Notes under the pieces: model-generated
What the model was told of the DNA's origin: nothing
The model's input: only the letters and a program-made list of their open reading frames with translations
Databases searched by the model: none
Shown: in pieces, positions 51,772 to 60,272 of the stretch
How positions within the stretch are numbered: the stretch's first letter is position 1
Layout of the letters: each line of letters begins with the position of its first letter
Position numbers and translations under genes: made by a program
Origin: JAFKFH01 sp017307375
GTDB taxonomy: Bacteria; Pseudomonadota; Alphaproteobacteria; Ferrovibrionales; Ferrovibrionaceae
NCBI GenBank assembly: GCA_965229335.1
Contig: OZ245874.1
Span: 4,960,001 to 5,024,000 of the forward strand
Length of the DNA: 64,000 nt
Reading direction: 5' to 3'

Positions 51772-54485
51772 TGCGGATCGTCAAGCCATTGCGGCTGGGC
51801 CTGCTCAAACGGTCGCTGCTATGGGGCGGTCGCACGCTGCTCTCGTTCGGGGTGGTCACCGCATTTCCCTTCGGCGCGCCGCGCGCGCTGCTGCAGGAAG
51901 GCGAGATGTGGGAGGCGATCACCCCCATCCTCGGCGACCGGCCGCTCGATACCGGAGAACCAAAGGCCCGCGGCGAAGTAGTCGTGTTCGGCAGCTACCA
52001 TGCACCGGGGGGTACGCCCGTCCTGCAACATGGCGCGCGGATCCGTGTCGGTCCGATCGACAAGTCGATCCGCCTTACCGGCCGGCGCGAATGGCGCCGA
52101 AGCCCGGATCGGCAATCCTTTGCAACGTCGCCCGCCCCATTCACCTCGATGCCGCTCGACGACTGGCGCCTCGCCTTCGGCGGCCCGCAATTTCCCGGCA
52201 ATCCGTGCGGCATCGGCTTCTGGCGCGAGGATACGTTCACCGACGACGGGCGCTACCCGCTGCCCTGCCTGGAATATCCGGGTTCCGTGATGAACGCGCC
52301 GACCGACGTCATTCCGCCGGCCTGCTTCGGTCCCCGTGACGTCACGATACCGGATCGCCAGCAATTTGCCGGCACCTACGACCGCCACTGGGCGGAGAAC
52401 CACGCGCCAGGCCTCGCCGCCGATGCCACGCTCGACCTGTTCCAGGTTGCGCCACCAGACCAGCAGATCGCCGGATTCTTTGCCGGAACCGAGAGCGTGC
52501 TGGTCGAAAACATGCACCCCGCCACGGCACTGCAGACCGCGCAGTTGCCCGGCGTAAGGCCGCGGCTGTTCGCCCGGCGTCACGACGACGGCGGCCACCG
52601 GCTCGACGAGTTGGCATTGCAGGCCGACACGCTGGTCCTGTTTCCCGAGATCTCGCTGGCCGTTCTGATCCATCGTACAGATCTGTGGGTTACGGCGTTC
52701 GATCACCCGGAGATCGACCTTGTTGTCGCCGGCTTCGAATGGCAGGAACAACCGGTGCGGCCGATCGGTCATTATGCGGCCGACCTCGCACGGCGGCTCG
52801 ATCCCGACGACGGTTTCAAGCTCGGTCTCGATCACGGGTCGCTATGTCCCGACGGCTGGCAGGAACCAAGCCACGAGAAAGCCAGCTGGTTCAAGGTGGC
52901 GAGGCCGGCCGATCCGACACTGCCCCCGCGACTGCAGGCGATGATCGACGCAGCGAGCGCGCGGCTCGAGGCAGCGGTGCCGCCGGAAGTCCTGGCCGGC
53001 ATGACCGCCGCGGCCGCAGCCTATGAGCCGCCGGGGCTGATCAAGTCCTTGCAAGCCGAACTCGACGCCTTCAAGGCCGCCGCGAAGACGGCCAGGGATC
53101 CTCGGTCGCTGAAACCGCAACTGGACCGGATCGAGACCCTGACGCGGCAGGTCGTCGACCAGGCCGCCGGTGAGTTGCAGGGCCGCGCCCGTGCGATGGC
53201 GGCCAAAGCCGGCCTCGACTACGATGTCCTGGCAGCCCGGGCGGCGGCCGATACACCCAGCACCCCGCGGGCCATGATCGCCCGCGCCGATGCCGAGATC
53301 GAACGTGCCGCCGCCGCGGCGCCGCCGGCCATGCGGGAACGGATCCTCGCCAGCAAGCCCGGAGCCCATCTCGAATTCGTCGATCAGGCGATGGCCGACA
53401 TCGCGTCGCTGCAGGCGCGGATGCGGGCGCAGATCGGGCATCTGATGCCGGCAGTGGCCGGGGGCGAACCCGGCGACGCCGCACGGCGCCTTGCCGCCCT
53501 GACCTCGGCCTTGCAATCCGGCGGTCCGCTCGACACGCGAGACTTCGCGGGCCTTGATCTTTCCGGCCTCGACTTCCGCCACCGCGACCTGTCGGAGGCT
53601 GATCTTGCCGGCTGCCGCCTGGCTGGCGCCCGCTTCGACGGCGCCATATTGGTACGGAGCAACCTGGCCGGTGCCGTCCTTGACGGCGCCAGCTTCGCGA
53701 ACGCCAACCTCACCGAAACCAATCTCGGACGCACCAGCCTCAATCGGACCCGGTTTGCTGGCGCGCTGATCGAGCGCAGCCAGTTTGGCGCCGCGCGGGG
53801 CGAGTGCACCGACTTCACCGGCGCACGCCTCGTCCGGATCGCGGCGATGGACGGTGTGACGCTGCCTTCCGCGAACTTCGACGGTGCGGAAATGACCGAT
53901 GTCACGTTCATGGCCTCGACGCTCGACAACGCGGCCTTCGGCCGAGCGCGGCTGGAGAAGGTCTCGCTGATCGGATGTCGCGCGGACCGCGCGCGATTCG
54001 AGGCCGCGACGCTGACGCGCTGCACGCTGGTCAATTGCCGCCTCCACGACGCCGATTTCGGCCACGCCGTGTTCGACCGGCTGTCCACCGCGGGGACAAG
54101 CGATTTCACTGGATCACGTTTCGATCGTGCCAGAATGCCGGCAGCCTGCCTGATCGGTGCCAGCCTGCCCAATACCAGTTGGGTGGCAACCAACCTGTCC
54201 TCGGCCCTGTTCAACCAATGCGATCTGCGCGCCGCCCGCTTCCGCTCGGCGCTGTTGGCAAATGGCTCGTTCATGCGCGCCGATCTCCGGCACGCCGACC
54301 TGCGCGGCGCCGATCTGGCGGGGGCAAGCCTGATCAGGGCCGATCTTTCCCGTGCCGACCTCGCCTGCGCCAGCCTCTACGGCGCCGATCTGACCGGAAC
54401 CGTCCTCGACGAGGCCCAGCTGGACGACGCCTTGCTGGATCTGACCCGGCTCGCCGGTCCGAATATTCCGGCCGATGCCGACTGA
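51771..54485 (+). CDS. Cassette 5 protein D (D5), DUF2169-pentapeptide adaptor
   Basis: A 904-aa paralogue, last gene of the T6SS array. DUF2169 domain (GEMWEAITPILGDRPLD; DDWRLAFGGPQFPGNPCGIG), Ala-rich middle, and pentapeptide repeats from about 590 (DFRHRDLSEADLAGCRLAGA) to the end. The extra residues compared with D4 are at the C-terminus (PADAD). ATG 51771 matches the conserved MRIVKP start; an earlier in-frame ATG inside C5 is rejected. Nothing toxin-like follows; the next gene is convergent. Confidence 0.9.
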   Translation: MRIVKPLRLGLLKRSLLWGGRTLLSFGVVTAFPFGAPRALLQEGEMWEAITPILGDRPLDTGEPKARGEVVVFGSYHAPGGTPVLQHGARIRVGPIDKSIRLTGRREWRRSPDRQSFATSPAPFTSMPLDDWRLAFGGPQFPGNPCGIGFWREDTFTDDGRYPLPCLEYPGSVMNAPTDVIPPACFGPRDVTIPDRQQFAGTYDRHWAENHAPGLAADATLDLFQVAPPDQQIAGFFAGTESVLVENMHPATALQTAQLPGVRPRLFARRHDDGGHRLDELALQADTLVLFPEISLAVLIHRTDLWVTAFDHPEIDLVVAGFEWQEQPVRPIGHYAADLARRLDPDDGFKLGLDHGSLCPDGWQEPSHEKASWFKVARPADPTLPPRLQAMIDAASARLEAAVPPEVLAGMTAAAAAYEPPGLIKSLQAELDAFKAAAKTARDPRSLKPQLDRIETLTRQVVDQAAGELQGRARAMAAKAGLDYDVLAARAAADTPSTPRAMIARADAEIERAAAAAPPAMRERILASKPGAHLEFVDQAMADIASLQARMRAQIGHLMPAVAGGEPGDAARRLAALTSALQSGGPLDTRDFAGLDLSGLDFRHRDLSEADLAGCRLAGARFDGAILVRSNLAGAVLDGASFANANLTETNLGRTSLNRTRFAGALIERSQFGAARGECTDFTGARLVRIAAMDGVTLPSANFDGAEMTDVTFMASTLDNAAFGRARLEKVSLIGCRADRARFEAATLTRCTLVNCRLHDADFGHAVFDRLSTAGTSDFTGSRFDRARMPAACLIGASLPNTSWVATNLSSALFNQCDLRAARFRSALLANGSFMRADLRHADLRGADLAGASLIRADLSRADLACASLYGADLTGTVLDEAQLDDALLDLTRLAGPNIPADAD

Positions 54486-54502
54486 CGCGCGCCGCCGCGC
54501 CA

Positions 54503-55015
54503 TCAGCGCGCCAGATATTCCCGCATCAGTCCCCGCGCCCGGTGCAGCCGCGCCTTGACTGCCTGGCGGGTGGATCCGGTCGCTACGGCGATCTCGTCGA
54601 TCGTCATTTCCTTGACGTCGCGCATCAGCGCGACTTCACGATAATGCGCGGGCAACGCCTCGATCGCGGCGGCGAGATCGAGGCGCAGTTCAAGGTCGGG
54701 CCGGTCGAGCACGAGATCGTTCCCATCGTCAGGCAAAGGCAAGCCGGTCCGGCGGGCCAGCCGCAGGCATTCGCGCCGCACCACGGTGAACAACCACCCA
54801 GAGATCGCCGCCAGCGATCGGATCGTCCCCACCCGACGGAACAACAGCCACAAGGCCTCCTGTGCCGCATCCTCGGCGTCGGCGGCGCTGCCGCACGTGG
54901 CGCGGGCATAGCGCCGGATATCGGGCTGGGCAATTTCGATCAGCCGTACCAGCGCCGCCTGGTCGCCCCTGCAGGCAGAGTCGAACATACCTTCCGGAAT
55001 CCGGGCAGCCCGCAT
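54503..55015 (-). CDS. ECF-type RNA polymerase sigma factor
   Basis: A 170-aa sigma-70-family protein with only regions 2 and 4. Region 2 shows GSAADAEDAAQEALWLLFRR (about 46-65) and region 4 shows LPAHYREVALMRDVKEMT then the helix-turn-helix IDEIAVATGSTRQAVKARLH. ATG at 55015 has GGAGG five bases upstream; ATG at 55027 is four codons longer. No anti-sigma gene is next to it, so control is by another route. It ends convergently 17 bp from D5 and is divergent from the hydrolase gene across a region rich in TTCGCG half-sites. Confidence 0.88.
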   Translation of the reverse strand: MRAARIPEGMFDSACRGDQAALVRLIEIAQPDIRRYARATCGSAADAEDAAQEALWLLFRRVGTIRSLAAISGWLFTVVRRECLRLARRTGLPLPDDGNDLVLDRPDLELRLDLAAAIEALPAHYREVALMRDVKEMTIDEIAVATGSTRQAVKARLHRARGLMREYLAR

Positions 55016-55064
55016 CAGTTCCTCCATATCCCTACCTATCCAAGGAGGCGCGGAATCGGGCAAG

Positions 55065-55099
55065 GGATTCGCGCGGTCGCGAAAAAAATTCGCGAATCC
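55065..55099. promoter_or_regulatory. Cluster of TTCGCG/CGCGAA half-sites in divergent promoter region
   Basis: Between the ECF sigma and hydrolase genes, GGATTCGCG (55065-55073) and CGCGAATCC (55091-55099) form a 9-bp inverted repeat, with inner CGCGAA (55078-55083) and TTCGCG (55089-55094) making two nested dyads around an A7 tract. The layout suggests a multi-dimer operator; a terminator-like RNA hairpin is the alternative. Confidence 0.45.
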
Positions 55100-55157
55100 T
55101 GATGCGGTCCGGCTGCCTCTTCCGTCGGTGACGCCATTGATGGAAAAGAGGAAAGCC

Positions 55158-55871
55158 ATGGCAATTTTCGTTGCCGTTCACGGCGCGTTTTTCGGCGGCT
55201 GGGTGTGGAAGACGGTGGCCGACAGGCTCGCCGCCCGCGGACACACCGTCTATCGCCCGTCCTTGTCGGGTTGCGCGGACCGCGAGCATGTCGGCGGGCC
55301 GGACGTCACGCTCTCGACCCATATCGCCGATATCGTCAATCTGATCGTTGCGGAGGATCTGACCGATGTAATCCTGATCGGCCACAGCTATGGCGGCATG
55401 GTCACCACCGGCGTCGCCCATGCAATCCCCGGCCGAATCAGGGCCATGATCCATCTCGACGCCCTGCTGCCCGTCGACGGCGAATGCGCCTTGGATCTGG
55501 CCGGCTGGGGCCTGCAGGCCCCGGCCGAGCGGTTGGCCAACGAGCAGGGCCGGGGCTGGCTGGTCCCGTTCTTCCTGCCGATGGCCAAGTTCTGCGGCGA
55601 CGACGATCCGGCCAGGGCCGTACTGGAACGCAAGCTCGGCGGCGTGCCGCTCGGCCCGTTCACCGAGCGGCTGACGGCCCGCGCCGATCTCGACCACCTG
55701 CCGCTGCTTTATGTCTACTGCACCGACGAACCGCTCGGCATGTTCGAAGTCTCGCGCGACCGGGCGGCGCGGCTGCCGCGCGGCCGGGTCGTCGCGATCG
55801 ACAGCCGCCATGCCGTGATGCTGACCCGCCCCGATGACGTCGCCCGGTTGTGCGACGAGTTCGCGGCCTGA
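55158..55871 (+). CDS. Alpha/beta-hydrolase fold esterase-like enzyme
   Basis: A 237-aa soluble hydrolase. The oxyanion-side motif VHGAFFGGWVW is at residues 7-17, the nucleophile elbow GHSYGG places Ser77, and the catalytic His is probably His218 (SRHAVML). The acid is likely the Asp in CTDEPLG. Resembles the methyl-ester/aryl-ester hydrolase group of small alpha/beta hydrolases. AGAGGAAA precedes ATG 55158; an in-frame ATG ten codons earlier is possible. It may be in the regulon of the divergent sigma factor. Substrate unknown. Confidence 0.85.
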   Translation: MAIFVAVHGAFFGGWVWKTVADRLAARGHTVYRPSLSGCADREHVGGPDVTLSTHIADIVNLIVAEDLTDVILIGHSYGGMVTTGVAHAIPGRIRAMIHLDALLPVDGECALDLAGWGLQAPAERLANEQGRGWLVPFFLPMAKFCGDDDPARAVLERKLGGVPLGPFTERLTARADLDHLPLLYVYCTDEPLGMFEVSRDRAARLPRGRVVAIDSRHAVMLTRPDDVARLCDEFAA

Positions 55872-55892
55872 CCGGGGGTACGGCCGCGGTCG

Positions 55893-57713
55893 TCACCCCA
55901 GGCCGTAGCGCCGCGACAATTCCTCGGTCACGAACTGCACGGCGCCGGTCCAGTCGGTCGAGCGTTCCTGGCGGAACAGGCGGAAGCTCGGATAGAGCGC
56001 GGTGTCCTGGCCCTGACGCCCCCAGCGCCAATGCGGCGTGGTCGGCAGCAGCATCCAGACCTCGCGCCCCATCGCACCGGCGACGTGGGCGGTGACGTTG
56101 TCGGCTGCGATCAGCAGGTCGAGTTCGTTGAGTGCCGCGGCGAGATCTTCAGGGTCGCGCGCCACCTGGGCCAGATCGACGGCACCGATATCGCCGAGGC
56201 GCCGGCGATCGACCATCTCGGGCGGCCCGCCGAACGAATAGAGCTTGAGGCCGGTCAGACGCAGGATCGGGGCGAGATCGTCCAGCAGCAGCGCCTGGCC
56301 CGGCCCGCTGGCCAGCGGCGTGCGCTGCCAGGCCAGGCCGATCTTGGGCTGGTTGCCGGCAAACATCTCCGGCCCCCACGGCCGCTTGCGCGCCGGATCG
56401 GGGGTCAGATAGGGAAAGCGTGCCGGCAGGTCGTAGCCTTCCGCCGCCGCGGCCTGGGGCAGCGCCTGGACCGGCAGCGCGGTGAACGGGCCGAGCCGCT
56501 CGACCGCCGCGGCATCGGATGCCTCGATCACACCGGAGACGCCGTCGATGCGGCTGACCAGATGCACCAGCGGGGCGACGGTACGGACCGTGACGCGCCC
56601 ATGCCGCTCGGCCAGCTGGCGGGCGAGGCGCAGATAGACCAGCACGTCGGCCATGTCGCCACGCACCGCGTCGACCAGCAGGTCGCTGCCTTCGCGGGGC
56701 GGGGCAAGGCCCGCGGCCAGCGTGCGCCACGGCGCCTCGTCGCTGCGCTCGATCAGGCCGAGTTCGCGGCGCAGCCCAGCGGCATTCGGATTGTCGCCCA
56801 GTTCGTCCAGCAGCATGCCGGCGCGGGCGAATTCGCCATCCTGGTACAACACCTCGGCCAGGCCGAGCTTGATGTCGGGATCGTCGGGGTTGGCGCCGAG
56901 CGCCTCGAAGAAGCCGAGCGTCGCGGCCTTCAGCGCGCCGCGGCTGGCATGCAGGCGGGCCAGCGGCAGCAGGGCCGCGGCATTGCCGGCACGCTTGGCT
57001 GCCTCGAAGGCGGCCATCGCCTGCTCGGTCCGCCCAGCCTGCAGCAGCAGGATCGCGCGCATCTGCTCGAACGTGCCGTCGCCCGGATGCTGCAGCAACG
57101 CGCGCTCGATCGCCGCCATCGCCGCCTCGACCTGCCCGGTGGCGTGCAAGACCGAGATCAGCCCCTGGGCCGCCTCACGCATCGCCGGGTCGGCCTTCAG
57201 CGCGCGGCGATAGCAGGCCTCGGCCCTGGCCGGATCCTTGGCCATCTGCGCCAGATCGCCCAGTCCGGCATGGCCGCGGGCGTCTTCGGGCGCGATCGCG
57301 ACCACCCGGTGGTAGAGCGCCGCGGTCTCGTCGACGCGGCCCTGCGCCAGCACGCAGCGGGCGAGGTTGTAGGCGGCATCGGCATGGTCGGGCTTGCGGT
57401 TGAGCACCCGCCGGAAACCCAGCTCCGCCGCCGCGGGATCGCCCGACTGGAAATAGACGACGGCACGGTTGCTCTCGGCCTCGTCGTTGGTCGGGTCGAT
57501 GCCGAGGATCTTGGCATAGATCGGCAGGGCCGCACCGCCCTGCCCGCCCACCAGCATCAGCGTGGCGATGCCGCCCAGCGCCCCCACATGGTTGGGCACG
57601 GCCTCCAGAACCTTGCCGAACACGGCGCGGGCGGCGTCGAAACGCCTGGCACGCACATGCGCGGTGGCGATCTCCATCGCCTCGGCGACCTCGGGTCCGT
57701 TCTCGTCGATCAT
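55893..57713 (-). CDS. TPR protein with glycosyltransferase-like C-terminal domain
   Basis: A 606-aa protein. Residues about 10-340 are tandem tetratricopeptide repeats (for example DAAYNLARCVLAQGRVDETA). The C-terminal part (about 370-600) resembles the GT-B half seen in heptosyltransferase-like TPR proteins: GLAWQRTPLASG, LKLYSFGG, LLIAADNVTAHVAGAMGREV and WMLLP..HWRWGR. Related proteins modify proteins or surface glycans; the acceptor here is unknown. ATG at 57713 is used; GTG at 57728 is possible. It starts 69 bp after the racemase-like gene on the same strand and may be co-transcribed. Confidence 0.8.
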   Translation of the reverse strand: MIDENGPEVAEAMEIATAHVRARRFDAARAVFGKVLEAVPNHVGALGGIATLMLVGGQGGAALPIYAKILGIDPTNDEAESNRAVVYFQSGDPAAAELGFRRVLNRKPDHADAAYNLARCVLAQGRVDETAALYHRVVAIAPEDARGHAGLGDLAQMAKDPARAEACYRRALKADPAMREAAQGLISVLHATGQVEAAMAAIERALLQHPGDGTFEQMRAILLLQAGRTEQAMAAFEAAKRAGNAAALLPLARLHASRGALKAATLGFFEALGANPDDPDIKLGLAEVLYQDGEFARAGMLLDELGDNPNAAGLRRELGLIERSDEAPWRTLAAGLAPPREGSDLLVDAVRGDMADVLVYLRLARQLAERHGRVTVRTVAPLVHLVSRIDGVSGVIEASDAAAVERLGPFTALPVQALPQAAAAEGYDLPARFPYLTPDPARKRPWGPEMFAGNQPKIGLAWQRTPLASGPGQALLLDDLAPILRLTGLKLYSFGGPPEMVDRRRLGDIGAVDLAQVARDPEDLAAALNELDLLIAADNVTAHVAGAMGREVWMLLPTTPHWRWGRQGQDTALYPSFRLFRQERSTDWTGAVQFVTEELSRRYGLG

Positions 57714-57782
57714 GGCAAGGGGCCTCACGCTGATTGCGCGGGCACCCTGCGATGCCCCGGCCCGGGGGTCAAGCGGCGGCCG

Positions 57783-58499
57783 TCACACCAGCGCCAGACG
57801 CGCCGCCAGCGGCGCGGCGAGACCGGTCGAATCGAGGCCGAGCCGGGCGCCGGCATGGCCGCCCGCAGTCGCCTCGGCCAGGCGAACAGCCACCTCGACG
57901 CTGTCCAGCACGGGGGCGTCGAGCCCCGCGCCCACGGGGGTGGCGAGGCCGGCAAGGCCCGCCCCGCCCAGAATGACCACGTCGGCGCCATCCTCCTCGA
58001 TCGCGGCCTCGCAGGCCTGCCGCAGCACCGCGATGCTGCCGGCGGGATCGCTGGCGATCGCGGCGCCGTCGGGGGCCACGGTGCGGATGCCGGCCAGGCG
58101 CTCCCCCAGGCCGCGAACGGCGACGAATTCCTCCAGCATCGGCCCCCAGCGCTCGCCCCCGGTCACGATGGCGAAGCGTTCGCCCAGGCTGCAGGCATGG
58201 CGAATCGAGGCGTCGGCCAGGCCGAGCACCGGCCGGTCGGACAGTTCGCGCAGGCCGTCGAGCCCCGGATCGCCGAAACAGGCCAGCACCGCCACGTCAT
58301 GCGCCGGTGCTGCCGCCCAGGCGTCGAGTGCGGCATGGGCGGCGATCGCATAGGCCGCGCGGCTGGCGATATAGCGCCCGCCGAATCGCCCGCCGACCGC
58401 GACGATCTCGGTATCGGGCCGGGCAACGGCGCGGGCCGCGGCCGCCACCTTGGCCGTGATCGCCTCGCTGGTATTGGGGTTGATCAGCAGCAGGCGCAT
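57783..58499 (-). CDS. Hydantoin/Asp-Glu racemase-family protein, one catalytic Cys missing
   Basis: A 238-aa protein with the family start LLLINPNTSEAITAKV and the first catalytic cysteine in VLACFGDPGL (Cys74). In active two-base racemases a second cysteine sits in an LGCAG motif; here the matching segment is VVILGGAGLAGL, with Gly179 in that position. It may be a one-cysteine relative (decarboxylase- or isomerase-like) or a non-racemising member. ATG 58499 directly abuts the stop of the second ABC permease, so it belongs to the ABC operon and probably acts on the imported compound, perhaps an amino acid, hydantoin or allantoin-like molecule. Confidence 0.82.
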   Translation of the reverse strand: MRLLLINPNTSEAITAKVAAAARAVARPDTEIVAVGGRFGGRYIASRAAYAIAAHAALDAWAAAPAHDVAVLACFGDPGLDGLRELSDRPVLGLADASIRHACSLGERFAIVTGGERWGPMLEEFVAVRGLGERLAGIRTVAPDGAAIASDPAGSIAVLRQACEAAIEEDGADVVILGGAGLAGLATPVGAGLDAPVLDSVEVAVRLAEATAGGHAGARLGLDSTGLAAPLAARLALV

Positions 58500-59318
58500 T
58501 CAGCGCCGGGCCCGCCGCCGCTGCAGCATCAGGACGGTGCCCAGCGCCGCCACGATCACCGTGAACGACAGGCCGGTCGTGGTCGTGCCCAGCGCGTAGA
58601 GAACCGGGGTGGTGACATTGGTCGTCATCCCGTAGATCTCGAGCGGCAGCGTGTTGAACGACCCTGCGGTCATCAGCGTGCGGGCGAACTCGTCATAGGA
58701 CAGCGTGAAGCCGAACAGCCCGACGCCGATCAGCGACGGCAGGATGATCGGCAGCACGACATGGCGCACCGACTGCCACGGCGTGGCGCCGAGGTCGCGG
58801 GCAGCCTCCTCATAGGCCGGGCTGAAGCGATTGAACACCGCGAACATGATCAAGAGGCCGAACGGCAGGGTCCAGGTCAGATGGGCACCGAGGGCCGACG
58901 AATACCACGTCGGCTCCAGCCCGAGAATGTTGAACATCAGCCCGATGCCGAGCGAGACCAGGATCGACGGCACGATCAGGCTGGCGATCGCCAGATAGAA
59001 GATGGCGCCGGCCCCCCGGAACCGGTTGCGGAAGGCCAGTCCCGCGGCAAAGGAGAAGACGACGGTGATCGCCATGACGATCAGGCCCAGGATCGCCGAG
59101 CGCGAGAACGAGCCGCCGAAATCGCCGACCGCCTGCTGCTCGGTCAGGTTCCTGAACCAGTGCAGCGACGAGCCGTTCATCGGAAAGGTCAGCCCGCCGT
59201 CGGGGCCCTGGAACGACAGGATCAGGATGGTCGAGATCGGGCCGTAGAGGAACAGCACGAACAGCACGAAGAAGGCGGCTAGGCACCAGAAGGCGAGACC
59301 GCGCTTGGCCTGATGCAT
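58500..59318 (-). CDS. ABC transporter permease, PotC type
   Basis: A 272-aa inner-membrane permease with about six hydrophobic segments and the ATPase-contact loop EAARDLGATPWQSVRHVVLP (EAA motif). Of the spermidine/putrescine PotC group by layout and neighbours. One base separates it from the PotB-type permease and none from the racemase-like gene. Confidence 0.9.
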   Translation of the reverse strand: MHQAKRGLAFWCLAAFFVLFVLFLYGPISTILILSFQGPDGGLTFPMNGSSLHWFRNLTEQQAVGDFGGSFSRSAILGLIVMAITVVFSFAAGLAFRNRFRGAGAIFYLAIASLIVPSILVSLGIGLMFNILGLEPTWYSSALGAHLTWTLPFGLLIMFAVFNRFSPAYEEAARDLGATPWQSVRHVVLPIILPSLIGVGLFGFTLSYDEFARTLMTAGSFNTLPLEIYGMTTNVTTPVLYALGTTTTGLSFTVIVAALGTVLMLQRRRARR

Positions 59319-59319
59319 G

Positions 59320-60228
59320 TCACAGCTCCTTGCGGATATCGACGATGCGCAGCATGGCCGCGACCATCAGCAGGACGATGACCAGCAGCACGACGGCGTT
59401 GGCCGCGGCGGCCGGGTATTGCAGCAGCGAGATCTGGTTGGCGATCATCAGCCCGACCGAGGCGCTCTGCCCGCCGCTCATCAGCCGGACGGTGATGAAA
59501 TCGCCCATCACCAGCGTGACGATGAAGATCGAGCCGATGGCAATGCCGGATTTCGACAGCGGCACGATCACGTTGGTCAGGATCTGCCAGCCGCTGGCAC
59601 CGGCATCGCGCGCCGCCTCGATCAGGCTGCGATCGATGCGCATCATCGAGTTGAAGATCGGCACGACCATGAACAGCGTGTAGAGATGGACGAAGGCCAG
59701 GACGACGCTGAAATCGGAGAACAGCAGGAATTCGAGCGGGTGGTCGACGATGCCGAGGTTGATCAGCGTCTGGTTGATCAGCCCGTTGCGGCCCAGGAAC
59801 GGGATCCAGGAAATCATCCGGATGATGTTCGATGTCCAGAACGGGATCGTGCAGACCAGGAACAGCGCGGTCTGCCACACCACCGACTGGACGTGGAAGG
59901 CCAGGAAATAGGCGACGATGAAGCCGATCAGCAAGGTCAGCGCCCAGACCAGGACGGTGAACTTCACCGTGTTCAGGTAGATCTTCCAGGTGACCGGCGA
60001 CCCCAGCAATTCCTGGTAGTTGGTCAGCACGAAGTCGGGAATGACCTGGACGCTGTCGTAGTCCCAGAACGAGACGATGACGATCGTCAGGATCGGAATC
60101 ACCAGGAACAGCACGAAGACGGCGGTCAGCGGCGCGACCTGCAGATAGGGTCGCCAGGCGGTGGGGATTCCGAGACCACGGGCCGGCGGGGCCTCGTCGG
60201 CGGCTTCGGTCGTGACGGTCGTGGTCAT
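59320..60228 (-). CDS. ABC transporter permease, PotB type
   Basis: A 302-aa inner-membrane permease. A hydrophilic N-terminus of about 25 residues precedes six hydrophobic segments; the EAA loop reads LIEAARDAGASGWQILTNVI. Pairs with the PotC-type permease as the membrane channel. ATG at 60228 (GGGGA upstream) was chosen; ATG at 60243 adds five residues and has a weaker site. Confidence 0.9.
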   Translation of the reverse strand: MTTTVTTEAADEAPPARGLGIPTAWRPYLQVAPLTAVFVLFLVIPILTIVIVSFWDYDSVQVIPDFVLTNYQELLGSPVTWKIYLNTVKFTVLVWALTLLIGFIVAYFLAFHVQSVVWQTALFLVCTIPFWTSNIIRMISWIPFLGRNGLINQTLINLGIVDHPLEFLLFSDFSVVLAFVHLYTLFMVVPIFNSMMRIDRSLIEAARDAGASGWQILTNVIVPLSKSGIAIGSIFIVTLVMGDFITVRLMSGGQSASVGLMIANQISLLQYPAAAANAVVLLVIVLLMVAAMLRIVDIRKEL

Positions 60229-60272
60229 CGGAATCCCCAGCATCAGGTGGCCTGGACGGTTCTGTCAGGGCC

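Larger units (their letters stand above)
31613..54485 (+). other. Array of five tandem A-B-C-D cassettes downstream of vgrG
   Basis: Five copies of a four-gene unit, all rightward: 31613-35721, 36911-40984, 42202-46274, 46295-50353 and 50423-54485. Each has three small genes (A, B, C) and a DUF2169-pentapeptide gene (D). Extra genes occur at only two points: a pentapeptide gene E after D1, and a DUF3540 plus DUF4150 pair after D2. Protein similarity places copies 1-2 in one class and 3-5 in another, with 4 and 5 closest. The copies have diverged widely, so this is an old, maintained amplification rather than a recent or assembly duplication. Confidence 0.85.

Noticed and set aside
31613..54485. 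Cassettes as an assembly artefact or recent duplication
   Set aside because: Copies differ throughout at protein level, in lengths, in junction geometry and in accessory genes; no long identical DNA blocks were noticed.
31613..54485. Composite transposon or prophage origin of the array
   Set aside because: No transposase, integrase, tRNA-linked ends or flanking direct repeats were seen; base composition looks like the neighbours.
56031..59282. A 1083-codon open frame on the plus strand
   Set aside because: It lies opposite four well-supported minus-strand genes (TPR-glycosyltransferase, racemase-like, permeases) and its translation is Arg/Gln/Gly-rich with no domain; long antisense frames are expected in GC-rich coding DNA.
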